Of a DNA stretch of 6,755 bases, positions 1-6,034 are shown in pieces. How positions within the stretch are numbered: the stretch's first letter is position 1; the number at the start of each line of letters is the position of its first letter. The position numbers were made by a program, and so were the translations under genes. The notes under the pieces are model-generated. The model had not been told where the DNA came from. It worked only from the letters and a program-made list of their open reading frames with translations, and ran no database searches. Where the stretch lies: NCBI GenBank assembly GCA_964370405.1, contig CAYJJB010000089.1:1-6755 (forward strand), given 5' to 3'. The stretch comes from SIG603 sp964370405. GTDB taxonomy: Bacteria > Bacillota > Clostridia > Oscillospirales > Acutalibacteraceae.

Positions 1-683
1 TAAATTGCCGCCATTTCTATTGCCTGTTTATTTTCTATAATAACATCTTCAAGCAAATCCTCGTCTTCCGGATAATGCTTAATGCTGTCTATTTTCATCA
101 TTTTTTGAAGAACAACATCGTTTGAGCGAAGAGAAGTAGAAAAATACACAAGGCTTTTTTCAAGCTCTAATAATTCAATTAATTCTTTATTTTGCGTGGA
201 GCTATGAAGCTTTTGTTCTACAAGTTCGCTCTTTTTATCTATGTTTCTAAGGTACTGCAAAAATAAACTTGCATTCCTATATAAAATTTGCAAAATAAAC
301 CTTGTTTTCATTTTGGTGAAAAAGTTTTTCACTCTGCCGTTTATAAACGGTAAAAGCACGGGCGTGTTTTGAAGACACACGGTGATAATTGTATCCTTTG
401 TCAAAATAATTGATAAAGGCATGGTGGAGTACATCTGTTTTTTGTTGCGCTCCTCAGTTGTGGGTACGTCAACAATAATTATGCTGTAATCGTCTTCCAC
501 TTCAATTCTAGGGCGCTCCTCTTCATCAAGCGCTGCCTTAAGTGCGTCGGGGTCAACTCCTGTTTTACCACTTATGTAAGCAATTTCGCCCTCTTCGGGT
601 GCAATAAGCGATATCCAACACCCGCTTGTAATTTTTTCAAGCTCCTCAAGGTTTGAAGCCTCTGAAAAATAATAATTTATCAT
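1..683 (-). CDS. corA: CorA-family magnesium/divalent cation transporter, N-terminal part (cut by window edge)
   Basis: Reading from the ATG at 683, 227 codons stay open to the window edge, so the gene is partial at its 3' end. CorA proteins are homopentameric inner-membrane channels that take up Mg2+ (some take Co2+ or Ni2+) down the membrane potential. Visible here are the cytoplasmic alpha/beta domain (about residues 1-120, with the typical IEVEDDYSIIIVDVP strand region at 60-74 and LSIILTKDTIITV at 90-102) and much of the long stalk helix (about 125-227). The last residues, ENKQAIEMAAI, match the segment that in Firmicutes CorA leads into the first membrane helix. The two membrane helices and the GMN selectivity motif (roughly 85-90 residues) must lie outside the window and were not seen. 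The start is supported by GAAGGAGGGA, 9 nt upstream. A promoter, leader ORF and structured 5' leader precede it. Family assignment is firm; ion specificity is not shown. Confidence 0.9.
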   Translation of the reverse strand, partial: MINYYFSEASNLEELEKITSGCWISLIAPEEGEIAYISGKTGVDPDALKAALDEEERPRIEVEDDYSIIIVDVPTTEERNKKQMYSTMPLSIILTKDTIITVCLQNTPVLLPFINGRVKNFFTKMKTRFILQILYRNASLFLQYLRNIDKKSELVEQKLHSSTQNKELIELLELEKSLVYFSTSLRSNDVVLQKMMKIDSIKHYPEDEDLLEDVIIENKQAIEMAAI

Positions 684-690
684 ATGAAAA

Positions 691-700
691 TCCCTCCTTC
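691..700 (-). promoter_or_regulatory. corA ribosome binding site, directly after the leader ORF stop
   Basis: Minus-strand GAAGGAGGGA lies 9 nt (counted from AGGAGG) before the corA ATG at 683. The stop codon of the upstream leader ORF (701-703) touches this site, so a ribosome finishing the leader ORF would sit on the corA site. That arrangement could either block corA initiation or allow coupled re-initiation. Confidence 0.8.
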
Positions 701-787
701 TTACATGCGTCGCAGTAGGGCAAATGTGACAACTTTGCCCATAAAGCTTTTTGGTATATTAACTTTCGGCTTAGGCAAAGGTTCCAC
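701..787 (-). CDS. Putative 28-residue leader peptide of corA, acidic/proline-rich N-terminus
   Basis: A GTG at 787 opens a 28-codon frame ending in TAA at 701-703, 17 nt before the corA ATG. The peptide begins M-E-P-L-P-K-P-K-V-N-I-P-K and ends in a basic segment, LLRRM. A Shine-Dalgarno AAAGGA (797-802) lies 9 nt before the GTG; an in-frame ATG at 805 would give 34 residues but has no such site, so GTG is preferred. In Salmonella, mgtA is preceded by the MgtL leader ORF, whose Glu/Asp-Pro start destabilises translating ribosomes at low Mg2+ and so changes leader RNA folding. The E-P-x-P-x-P stretch here, upstream of another Mg2+ transporter gene, is similar in kind. The homologous role is inferred; the frame, ribosome site, position and composition are seen. 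Alternatively it could be a chance frame in a structured leader. Confidence 0.55.
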   Translation of the reverse strand: MEPLPKPKVNIPKSFMGKVVTFALLRRM

Positions 788-796
788 CTTGTCACA
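718..796 (-). promoter_or_regulatory. Structured corA 5' leader with mutually exclusive stems
   Basis: In the minus-strand RNA, segment A (CUUUGCC, 780-774) and segment C (UUUGCCC, 724-718) both pair with the same segment B (GGGCAAAG, 740-733). B-C forms a perfect 7-bp hairpin (740-734 with 724-718) with a 9-nt loop. The loop of that hairpin, UUGUCACA (732-725), is itself fully complementary to UGUGACAA (796-789). The rival fold is therefore 8 bp plus 7 bp, stacked without a gap on the 3' side, with an 8-nt bulge (788-781) on the 5' side that carries the leader ORF start codon. A small hairpin, AAGGU-GGA-ACCUU (790-778), also covers that start codon. No U-run follows the B-C hairpin, so a simple intrinsic terminator is not supported; translation control or Rho access is more likely. 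It does not look like an M-box riboswitch. Confidence 0.6.
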
Positions 797-819
797 TCCT
801 TTCATAATCTTATATTTTA

Positions 820-848
820 ATAATAGTATCCTAAATTCATTTTGTCAA
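820..848 (-). promoter_or_regulatory. corA promoter
   Basis: On the minus strand TTGACA (848-843, perfect -35) is followed after 17 bp by TATTAT (825-820, 5 of 6 to the -10 consensus). Transcription would begin near 813, giving a leader of about 130 nt before corA, long enough to hold the leader ORF and stems described separately. Confidence 0.8.
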
Positions 849-851
849 CAC

Positions 852-880
852 TTGATTGTATGCTAGGACTGTGGTATTAT
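852..880 (+). promoter_or_regulatory. Promoter of the sugar isomerase-like gene
   Basis: TTGATT (852-857, 4 of 6) and TATTAT (875-880, 5 of 6) are separated by 17 bp; transcription would start near 887, giving a short leader. Its -35 is only 3 bp from the -35 of the divergent corA promoter, so two polymerases could hardly bind at once. Confidence 0.65.
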
Positions 881-908
881 TACTAAAAAGAAAACTGGAG
901 GGGGATTT

Positions 909-1724
909 ATGAAATTATCAATTTTTTATCAGCACATAACATCAGCTTCAGAAATGCACGGTATAAGTGAAGAAGATGTGCTTAAAAAGGCATACGATAT
1001 GGGATATAGAGGTCTTGAGTGCGAGTATTCTTTATTTAAGGACTGTAAAAAAGACTTTAAAGACATGGTAAAAAGAACAGGTTTTGAAATTGTAAGTGTT
1101 CCATATTATGGATATTTTAATGATGGGTTTGACACAAAGGAAATTGAAAATGTTATAGATGACATTTTGTATATGGGATGTAAAAAAATTCTAAGCATAC
1201 CAGGACTTATAGCGCTCGACAGCCCTACGTATAAAAAAGAGCTTCAAAATATAAAAGCAGGACTTAGTGCCTTGTGCGAAATTGCAAACAAAAGAGGACT
1301 TGAGGTAAGCATTGAGGAGTATGACAATGTTGAAGCGCCCTTTGGTAGAATGTCAGAGATAAAAGATTTTTTAGATACGACAAATGGTTTAAAATTTAAT
1401 TTGGACACAGGCAATTTTTATCCTTATGATGAAGATGTGTTTACTGCAATTGATATGTTTAAAGAAAAAATTTGTCATGTTCATTTAAAAAATAGGCGAA
1501 TAGAGCCACTTTGCGAAAGCGAAACGTTTCAGCTTACGAGTAGTGGGCAAAAAATGTACCCCTCACCCATAGGGCAGGGGCAAATTGATATGAAAAAAAT
1601 AATAGAAGTTTTGCGTGAAATTTCTTATGATGATTACTGCACAGTGGAGCATTTTGGCGAAGTAGACCAGCTTTTGTACATGGAAAAATCAGCACAGTGG
1701 GCTAAAGATTACATAAATCTTTAA
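909..1724 (+). CDS. Sugar phosphate isomerase/epimerase-like TIM-barrel protein
   Basis: This 271-residue protein belongs to the xylose isomerase-like TIM-barrel (AP endonuclease 2) superfamily. Members are cytoplasmic, metal-dependent enzymes that isomerise or epimerise sugars, inositols and related polyols. Visible landmarks are the strand GCKKILSIPG (90-99), EVSIEEYDN (132-140) with a likely metal-binding Glu136 or Glu137, KFNLDTGNF (162-170) with Asp166, CHVHLKN (189-195) with His190/His192, the PIGQGQID turn (220-227), and CTVEHFG (244-250) with Glu247. These are the usual positions of the Glu/Asp/His/Glu metal centre. Length is normal for the family. GGAGGGG, about 5 nt before the ATG, supports the start. 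It stands alone on this strand, so no sugar transport or kinase gene hints at a substrate. Its 3' end overlaps tcdA tail-to-tail by 23 bp. Superfamily is firm; substrate unknown. Confidence 0.85.
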   Translation: MKLSIFYQHITSASEMHGISEEDVLKKAYDMGYRGLECEYSLFKDCKKDFKDMVKRTGFEIVSVPYYGYFNDGFDTKEIENVIDDILYMGCKKILSIPGLIALDSPTYKKELQNIKAGLSALCEIANKRGLEVSIEEYDNVEAPFGRMSEIKDFLDTTNGLKFNLDTGNFYPYDEDVFTAIDMFKEKICHVHLKNRRIEPLCESETFQLTSSGQKMYPSPIGQGQIDMKKIIEVLREISYDDYCTVEHFGEVDQLLYMEKSAQWAKDYINL

Positions 1725-2415
1725 TGACTTCACCTGATAGGATAAGGCCTGCAACCGATGGCACAAAGGGCAGGCTTCCGGGAACTGGTCTTTGTGCAGT
1801 TCCTTTTGTTTCAGGACTTTTGTGAGGTGTCATGGCTTCTTCTTTAGAATAGACAACTTTTAAAGAATTTATTCCAATATCACGAAGTTTTTTGCGCATT
1901 ACTCTTGCAAGCGGACAAACCGATGTCTTTTTTATGTCACTAACAGTAAACTGCGTGGGGTCAAGTTTATTTCCAGCGCCCATACAGCTTATGGCAGGTA
2001 AATTTATTTCGTTTGCTTTTTTAATTATTTCAAGCTTGCCACTTACAGTATCTATGGCATCTACAACGTAATTAAAATTTGAAAACAGTATTTCATGACT
2101 GTTTTCAGGCGTAAAAAACATGGGAAAAGTATGTATAGCCGCGTTTGGGTTTATTTTTAAAATGCGCTCTTTCATAACTTCAACTTTTAATTTTCCTATG
2201 CTGTCATGCGTTGCAATTATCTGCCTATTTATATTTGTAAGGCTTACCACGTCATTGTCAAACAGCGAAAAATGTCCTACGCCAGCACGTGCCAAAGCCT
2301 CAACGCAATAACCGCCAACACCGCCAATGCCAAAAATGGCAACATGGCTATTATTTAAAATTTTGGTAGAGTTTTTGCCCAGCAATAATTCTGATCTTGA
2401 AAATTGGTTTAACAT
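1702..2415 (-). CDS. tcdA: tRNA threonylcarbamoyladenosine dehydratase (TcdA/CsdL, ThiF/E1-like)
   Basis: TcdA uses ATP to dehydrate N6-threonylcarbamoyladenosine at position 37 of ANN-decoding tRNAs into its cyclic form (ct6A), which improves decoding. The 237-residue protein has the E1-like Rossmann fold: GIGGVGGYC (29-37) for nucleotide binding, FDNDVVSLTNINRQ (52-65), the conserved GK at 74-75, the DAID strand end (119-122), and the TcdA-specific MGAGNKLDP (145-153). TSVCPLARVMRK (164-175) and the C-terminal GTAQRPVPGSLPFVPSVAG (205-223) also fit this family rather than ThiF, MoeB or HesA. No CxxC zinc pairs of the ThiF/MoeB type are seen, and the C-terminal membrane helix of the longer E. 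coli protein is absent. The ribosome site is weak (AAGTGA, about 9 nt upstream), and a stop lies in frame 9 nt before the ATG, fixing the start. It diverges from the 56-residue gene, with 36 bp between them. Confidence 0.92.
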   Translation of the reverse strand: MLNQFSRSELLLGKNSTKILNNSHVAIFGIGGVGGYCVEALARAGVGHFSLFDNDVVSLTNINRQIIATHDSIGKLKVEVMKERILKINPNAAIHTFPMFFTPENSHEILFSNFNYVVDAIDTVSGKLEIIKKANEINLPAISCMGAGNKLDPTQFTVSDIKKTSVCPLARVMRKKLRDIGINSLKVVYSKEEAMTPHKSPETKGTAQRPVPGSLPFVPSVAGLILSGEVIKDLCNL

Positions 2416-2451
2416 ATAAATAATTCACTTTCATAAAATTTAGGAGGAAAT

Positions 2452-2622
2452 ATGGGTCCATATACATACGTTGTGCATAGCATTAAAGGTGACTATGCGT
2501 ATTTAAAAAGAACCGATATAGTCAGCGAAGAGCTATTTATGATAGCGCTTGCTCTTCTGCCCGAGGGCGCAGATGTGGGTGTAAATATCTTGTGGGAGAA
2601 CTTGGAGTATTCACTAATTTAA
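2452..2622 (+). CDS. Small 56-residue DUF3006-like protein
   Basis: ATG at 2452 with a perfect AGGAGG (2442-2447) 4 nt before it opens a 56-codon frame ending in TAA at 2620-2622. The protein has a conserved-looking centre: I-K-G-D-Y-A-Y-L (11-18) and LLPEGADVGVNI (35-46). The pattern I.GDYA.L followed by LLPEGA.xG resembles DUF3006, a family of small beta-rich proteins of unknown function common in Firmicutes; here the N-terminal strand is followed by an unusually helical-looking middle (SEELFMIALA). No signal peptide, membrane segment or cysteine is present. Its 3' end overlaps the B12 radical SAM gene by 9 bp tail-to-tail. A clear promoter was not found; TTGAAA at 2397-2402 and TATAAA at 2415-2420 lie upstream but are poorly spaced. 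Presence of a gene is likely; the family link is from memory of the motif and is tentative. Confidence 0.72.
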   Translation: MGPYTYVVHSIKGDYAYLKRTDIVSEELFMIALALLPEGADVGVNILWENLEYSLI

Positions 2623-4269
2623 ACGGTGAATTTTATACTCTCCACTTACTGCATCTTTCTCGTCGTAATCCACAAATATGGTTTTTTCTTTAAAGTAAAG
2701 CAAGGCAACTGCACGCTTAATCCCTTTTTTTACGGGTTTAAATTCTTGTGTAAGTTGTTTTGCTTTTTTCAGTCTGTCGTCCTCCACTCGTAGACATTTT
2801 GGTATTTTGCCAGAGGCATTAGTAGAGAGCCTGTCCAGTATCATTTCATCACGAAGTTGCATGGCATCAAGCTTATCTGAAAATAGGCTGAAAAGTCTGT
2901 CGCTATATTCATCAAGGCTAATTTTTTCGTTTTGTGTAATGTCTTTACACAGCAGTAAAAGCTTGTGAAGTGGTAAGTTAAGCTGATTTGTTAGGAAAAT
3001 AAGTGTCCGCTTAAATCTGCCGCTGTTATAAAGCCTGTCTAGCGCATCTTCTACTTTGATAAGCTCAGCTAAATCTTCCTTAGACAGCCATGGGGTGCTT
3101 TTTATCATGTAAGGCGCAGTGCTTTCGTGTTCGCATGCAAAAGTTTTTTTGTCCTCTCCCATGGGACTTCCATGAAGTATTTTTAAAAAGCCCATTTGAA
3201 GCATATGAGGTTTTAAATTATATGCCAAATCAAGTCCTTTGTAAAAACTTTCTTTATCTTCTTTTGGAAGACCTGCAATTAAGTCTATGTGGATATGCAC
3301 GTTTTGAGGCTCTAGTAATTTTTTTATATTTGAAATAAGTGTTGCTGTGTTTGTCGTGCGGTTTACAGCAGTCAAGGTTTCCTCATTAAAACTTTGAAGA
3401 CCAATCTCAAGCTGGAAAAGTCCTTTTTTTGCAGTGTTAAACGCCGTTATCAAGTCGTCTTTTAATATGTCGCCTGCAATTTCAAAATGAAAGCAAATGT
3501 CAGGTGGAATATCTTCTAAACCCTTTATATAATTTACAATTTCAAGTGCTCTTTTTGGGTTTGCGTTAAAAGTTCTATCAACGAATTTAATGGTTTTACT
3601 GCCTGATTTTGCAAGCAGTAAAATCTCTTTTTTTGCCTGCGAAATCTCAGTAAAACGAAGTTTTCCGCATCTGCCTGATAGACAAAAAGCACAAGAAAAA
3701 GGACAACCACGAGAGGTTTCAATGTAGGTAATTCTGCCATTAAGCGCATTGAAATATTCATCGGTATAAGGAGATGGTGGAGGATTTTTATTTTGTGCAA
3801 CTCCATTTTCTACTATACCTTCTGATGTTCTTAGTGTAAGCCCTAAAATGTCAGTTTTTACACTGCCGTCATACAGTGAATTAATTAAGGTAGGAAAGCT
3901 CTCTTCGCCCTCTCCACATAAAACAAAGTCAACATCATTATTTTCACTTAGCACTTGCGAGGAGTTAAAACTGACCTCTGGTCCACCTAAAATAATTCTT
4001 ACTTTAGGGTGACTTGCTTTTATAATTGGCAAAAGTTTTTTAATAAATTCCACGTTCCAAATGTAAGTTGAAAAAGCTATGATGTCAGGTTTGTTTTTTA
4101 AAATTTCTAGTATTATATTTTGTTCAGACTGGTTTACCGTGCCCTCAAAAACCTGCGTGTTTATGCCGCTTTTTCCGTACTTTTTCATGCCCGATAGCAG
4201 GCACCAAGGAGCCAAAGATGCATGTATGTATTTTGAGTTGAGTGCACAAATTAAAACGCTGTATGTCAT
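2614..4269 (-). CDS. B12-binding radical SAM protein with C-terminal DUF4080
   Basis: The 551-residue protein has three parts. Residues about 1-140 form a cobalamin-binding-like Rossmann domain (start YSVLICALNSKYIHASLAP; GGPEVSF at 95-101; LCGEGEESF near 117-125); as in many radical SAM relatives, the classical DxHxxG lower ligand is not evident. Residues about 175-400 form the radical SAM barrel, with CPFSCAFC giving the CxxxCxxC 4Fe-4S/SAM motif at C189, C193 and C196. The rest matches the DUF4080 type that usually follows these two domains. Such enzymes may do methylations or other radical chemistry; no substrate is known to me. An ATG at 4290 would add 7 residues but lacks a ribosome site, while GGAG (4280-4283) lies 10 nt before the ATG at 4269, so 4269 is chosen. 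That site is inside the last codons of the upstream radical SAM gene (stop 4277-4279), indicating coupled translation. Confidence 0.87.
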   Translation of the reverse strand: MTYSVLICALNSKYIHASLAPWCLLSGMKKYGKSGINTQVFEGTVNQSEQNIILEILKNKPDIIAFSTYIWNVEFIKKLLPIIKASHPKVRIILGGPEVSFNSSQVLSENNDVDFVLCGEGEESFPTLINSLYDGSVKTDILGLTLRTSEGIVENGVAQNKNPPPSPYTDEYFNALNGRITYIETSRGCPFSCAFCLSGRCGKLRFTEISQAKKEILLLAKSGSKTIKFVDRTFNANPKRALEIVNYIKGLEDIPPDICFHFEIAGDILKDDLITAFNTAKKGLFQLEIGLQSFNEETLTAVNRTTNTATLISNIKKLLEPQNVHIHIDLIAGLPKEDKESFYKGLDLAYNLKPHMLQMGFLKILHGSPMGEDKKTFACEHESTAPYMIKSTPWLSKEDLAELIKVEDALDRLYNSGRFKRTLIFLTNQLNLPLHKLLLLCKDITQNEKISLDEYSDRLFSLFSDKLDAMQLRDEMILDRLSTNASGKIPKCLRVEDDRLKKAKQLTQEFKPVKKGIKRAVALLYFKEKTIFVDYDEKDAVSGEYKIHRLN

Positions 4270-4276
4270 ACTTAAA

Positions 4277-5251
4277 TCACTCCGTTTCATTTAGAGAGTT
4301 TTGATAGTGCTCTAAATTTAGTTCGCTATACTTTTTTGTTTTTGCCAAAAAATGCCTAATGTGAAAACACATAGCACAGCTAGATGTATAAGCTTTATCC
4401 AGTTCAAAACCCTCACTTTTTGCAAGTTCATAAAGACTTTGTACTCCGCCAAAAAGTAGTGCATCAAGCGCCTTGTACTCGCCTTTTTCGATTTTGTTAG
4501 TAATTTTTTTAAGTGGAATTTGAAGCCCAGTGCAAATGGGTGGAATAAAATTTCCGTGCAAATCAATGTGATAATGGTTTGTAGAAAGCAAGTTTTTACA
4601 AGGCGATTTTGCCAAAAGTTTTTTTGCATCTATCTTTTCATAATACTCTTCTTCAATATTTATGGCACGTCCGCCATAGTGTATTCCATAGTAGTCGGCA
4701 ATGTCACACACATAATTTTTTGAAATAATTTTTTCAAACTCTTCTCGTGTATGCGATTTATCCATATCGCCTTTTTCTAAAATTTTAACAAAATTTTGCT
4801 TCCACAAAAAGCTTCCCATGCCTAAGTTTTGACATAGTTTAGAAAGTTTAAGCGGTAAGGAAGGTGCAACAAATTCGGCATGGAATGGGTCAATTGATAT
4901 GCAAAATGTATCAACTCCTAATAATAAAAGTTCTTTAACGAAACGTTTCGCCTTGATTTCGTCTTTAACCCAAAACGCATTAGTTTCTATATAATCTATA
5001 TAAATTTTTTCTTTTGCAAGTTCTTTTATAACTGATACTAAGCCATCAAAATTTAAAAATGGCTCACCTCCGCCTATATGCACACTGTTGCAGCCGTTTT
5101 CTCTTAAAATTTTACCTACTTCTTTTGCCGTACTTGCGCTCATATATCCTTTTTCTCTTTTTGGCCCACAGGCATAAAGGCAGTGCCTGCAAGCTGCGTT
5201 GCAGACATAGTTTACCATTATACCGCCATTTCCTAAGTTAGTTATTTTCAT
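4277..5251 (-). CDS. Radical SAM protein with Cys-containing C-terminal region, substrate unknown
   Basis: This 324-residue protein starts its radical SAM core almost at the N-terminus: CNAACRHC gives the CxxxCxxC motif at C17, C21 and C24, and GGGEPF (60-65) is the SAM-contacting GGE element. YIETNAFW (87-94) and FCISIDPFH (116-124) are later strands of the barrel. The C-terminal third has C218 (SPCKN), C240 (PPICTG) and a CxxC pair at C292/C295 (SSCAMC), spaced as might ligate one auxiliary iron-sulfur cluster, reminiscent of but shorter than SPASM/Twitch domains. This suggests a peptide- or small-molecule-modifying enzyme, but no precursor peptide is seen next to it. Its ATG is 3 nt after the exoA stop, with only a weak AAAGTGA site within the end of exoA, so translation is probably coupled. 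It leads straight into the B12 radical SAM gene. Fold is certain; role is not. Confidence 0.83.
   Translation of the reverse strand: MKITNLGNGGIMVNYVCNAACRHCLYACGPKREKGYMSASTAKEVGKILRENGCNSVHIGGGEPFLNFDGLVSVIKELAKEKIYIDYIETNAFWVKDEIKAKRFVKELLLLGVDTFCISIDPFHAEFVAPSLPLKLSKLCQNLGMGSFLWKQNFVKILEKGDMDKSHTREEFEKIISKNYVCDIADYYGIHYGGRAINIEEEYYEKIDAKKLLAKSPCKNLLSTNHYHIDLHGNFIPPICTGLQIPLKKITNKIEKGEYKALDALLFGGVQSLYELAKSEGFELDKAYTSSCAMCFHIRHFLAKTKKYSELNLEHYQNSLNETE
4280..4283 (-). promoter_or_regulatory. Ribosome binding site deciding the B12 radical SAM start
   Basis: Minus-strand GGAG overlaps the final codons of the upstream radical SAM gene and lies 10 nt before the ATG at 4269. The alternative ATG at 4290 has only CTCTCTAA before it. 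Confidence 0.6.
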
Positions 5252-5254
5252 AAA

Positions 5255-6013
5255 TCAATCACTTTCTATTAGTAGTGCCACAGGGCAGTGGTCGCTACCT
5301 AAGACATGTGGCAAAATTTGACTGTCCAAAAGATTTTTCTCAAGATTTTCGCTTGCTACAAAGTAGTCAATACGCCAGCCAGTGTTATTTTCTCTTGCCT
5401 TACCTCTATAGCTCCACCAAGAATAGGCATTTTCTTTTGTTGGGTAAAAATGGCGGAAAGTATCAATAAATCCGCTTGCTAAAAGCTCGGTCATTTTTCC
5501 TCTTTCTTCATAAGAAAAACCTGGTTTTCCTATATTGGGTTTTGGGTTTTTAAGGTCAATTGTTGTGTGAGCAACATTTAAATCGCCACAAAGCACCACG
5601 CCTTTTTTCTCTTTTAATGATACTAAGTATTCTCTTATATCATCTTCAAATTCCATTCTATATTCAATTCTTTTAAGCTCGTCCTGTGCATTTGGTGTGT
5701 AGACACAAACTAGATAAAAATTATTATATTCAGCAGTAATCACCCTGCCCTCGTCCTCGTGCTTTCCGATACCCATGCCATAACTCACAGATATAGGCTC
5801 TACTTTTGAAAAAATTGCTGTGCCCGAATATCCTTTTTTAATAGCTGAGTTCCAATATTCAAAGTAACCTGTAATTTCAAAGTCTGCTTGCTCTTTTTGC
5901 ATTTTTGTTTCTTGCAGACAAATTACGTCTGGGTCTTCTTCTTTTAAAAAGTCCATAAAGCCTTTTGTCATGCAAGCACGAAGTCCATTTACGTTCCAAG
6001 ATATTATTTTCAT
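5255..6013 (-). CDS. exoA: Exodeoxyribonuclease III (Xth/ExoA-type AP endonuclease)
   Basis: This enzyme cleaves DNA at abasic sites and degrades 3' ends of duplex DNA in base excision repair. The 252-residue protein carries the complete catalytic set of the Xth family: N7 in SWNVNG, E35 in LQETKM, Y105 in VYTPN, D144 and N146 in CGDLNVAH, D216 in GWRIDYF, and the D241-H242 pair in GSDHCPV. Length is normal and no domain is added. The ATG at 6013 follows GGAGGA (6018-6023); a longer frame begins with TTG at 6025 but that codon overlaps the ribosome site, so ATG is chosen. It heads a minus-strand run whose next gene begins 3 nt after its stop, with no terminator between. It is divergent from the cyclophilin gene. 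Identification is secure. Confidence 0.96.
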   Translation of the reverse strand: MKIISWNVNGLRACMTKGFMDFLKEEDPDVICLQETKMQKEQADFEITGYFEYWNSAIKKGYSGTAIFSKVEPISVSYGMGIGKHEDEGRVITAEYNNFYLVCVYTPNAQDELKRIEYRMEFEDDIREYLVSLKEKKGVVLCGDLNVAHTTIDLKNPKPNIGKPGFSYEERGKMTELLASGFIDTFRHFYPTKENAYSWWSYRGKARENNTGWRIDYFVASENLEKNLLDSQILPHVLGSDHCPVALLIESD

Positions 6014-6017
6014 TTTG

Positions 6018-6023
6018 TCCTCC
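6018..6023 (-). promoter_or_regulatory. exoA ribosome binding site
   Basis: Minus-strand GGAGGA, 4 nt before ATG 6013. Its position rules out the upstream TTG at 6025 as a useful start, because the TTG codon abuts and shares its first G. Confidence 0.75.
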
Positions 6024-6034
6024 AAAAATTTTAA

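Noticed and set aside
684..813. M-box (ykoK-type) Mg2+ riboswitch in the corA leader
   Set aside because: The leader is only about 130 nt and I see none of the conserved M-box core sequence or its multi-helix layout; the leader ORF plus rival stems explain it better. A covariance-model scan would settle this.
684..866. A 60-codon plus-strand frame in the corA leader region
   Set aside because: It begins at an ATG with no ribosome site other than the reverse complement of the corA site, has no recognisable composition, and lies antisense to the promoter, leader ORF and stems of corA.
1745..1777. AAGGCCTGC ... GCAGGCTT inverted repeat as a shared terminator for the convergent isomerase and tcdA genes
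   Set aside because: It lies inside tcdA coding sequence, has a bulge and a long loop, and no T-run on either strand.
2452..2622. The 56-residue protein as a precursor peptide for the neighbouring radical SAM enzymes
   Set aside because: It is on the opposite strand, has no cysteines, no leader-core layout and no repeated core, and looks like a folded DUF3006-like domain.
3534..3806. A 90-codon minus-strand frame, and similar 60-100 codon frames inside the radical SAM genes
   Set aside because: They are out-of-frame shadows of the B12 radical SAM gene and its neighbour, without ribosome sites or recognisable domains.
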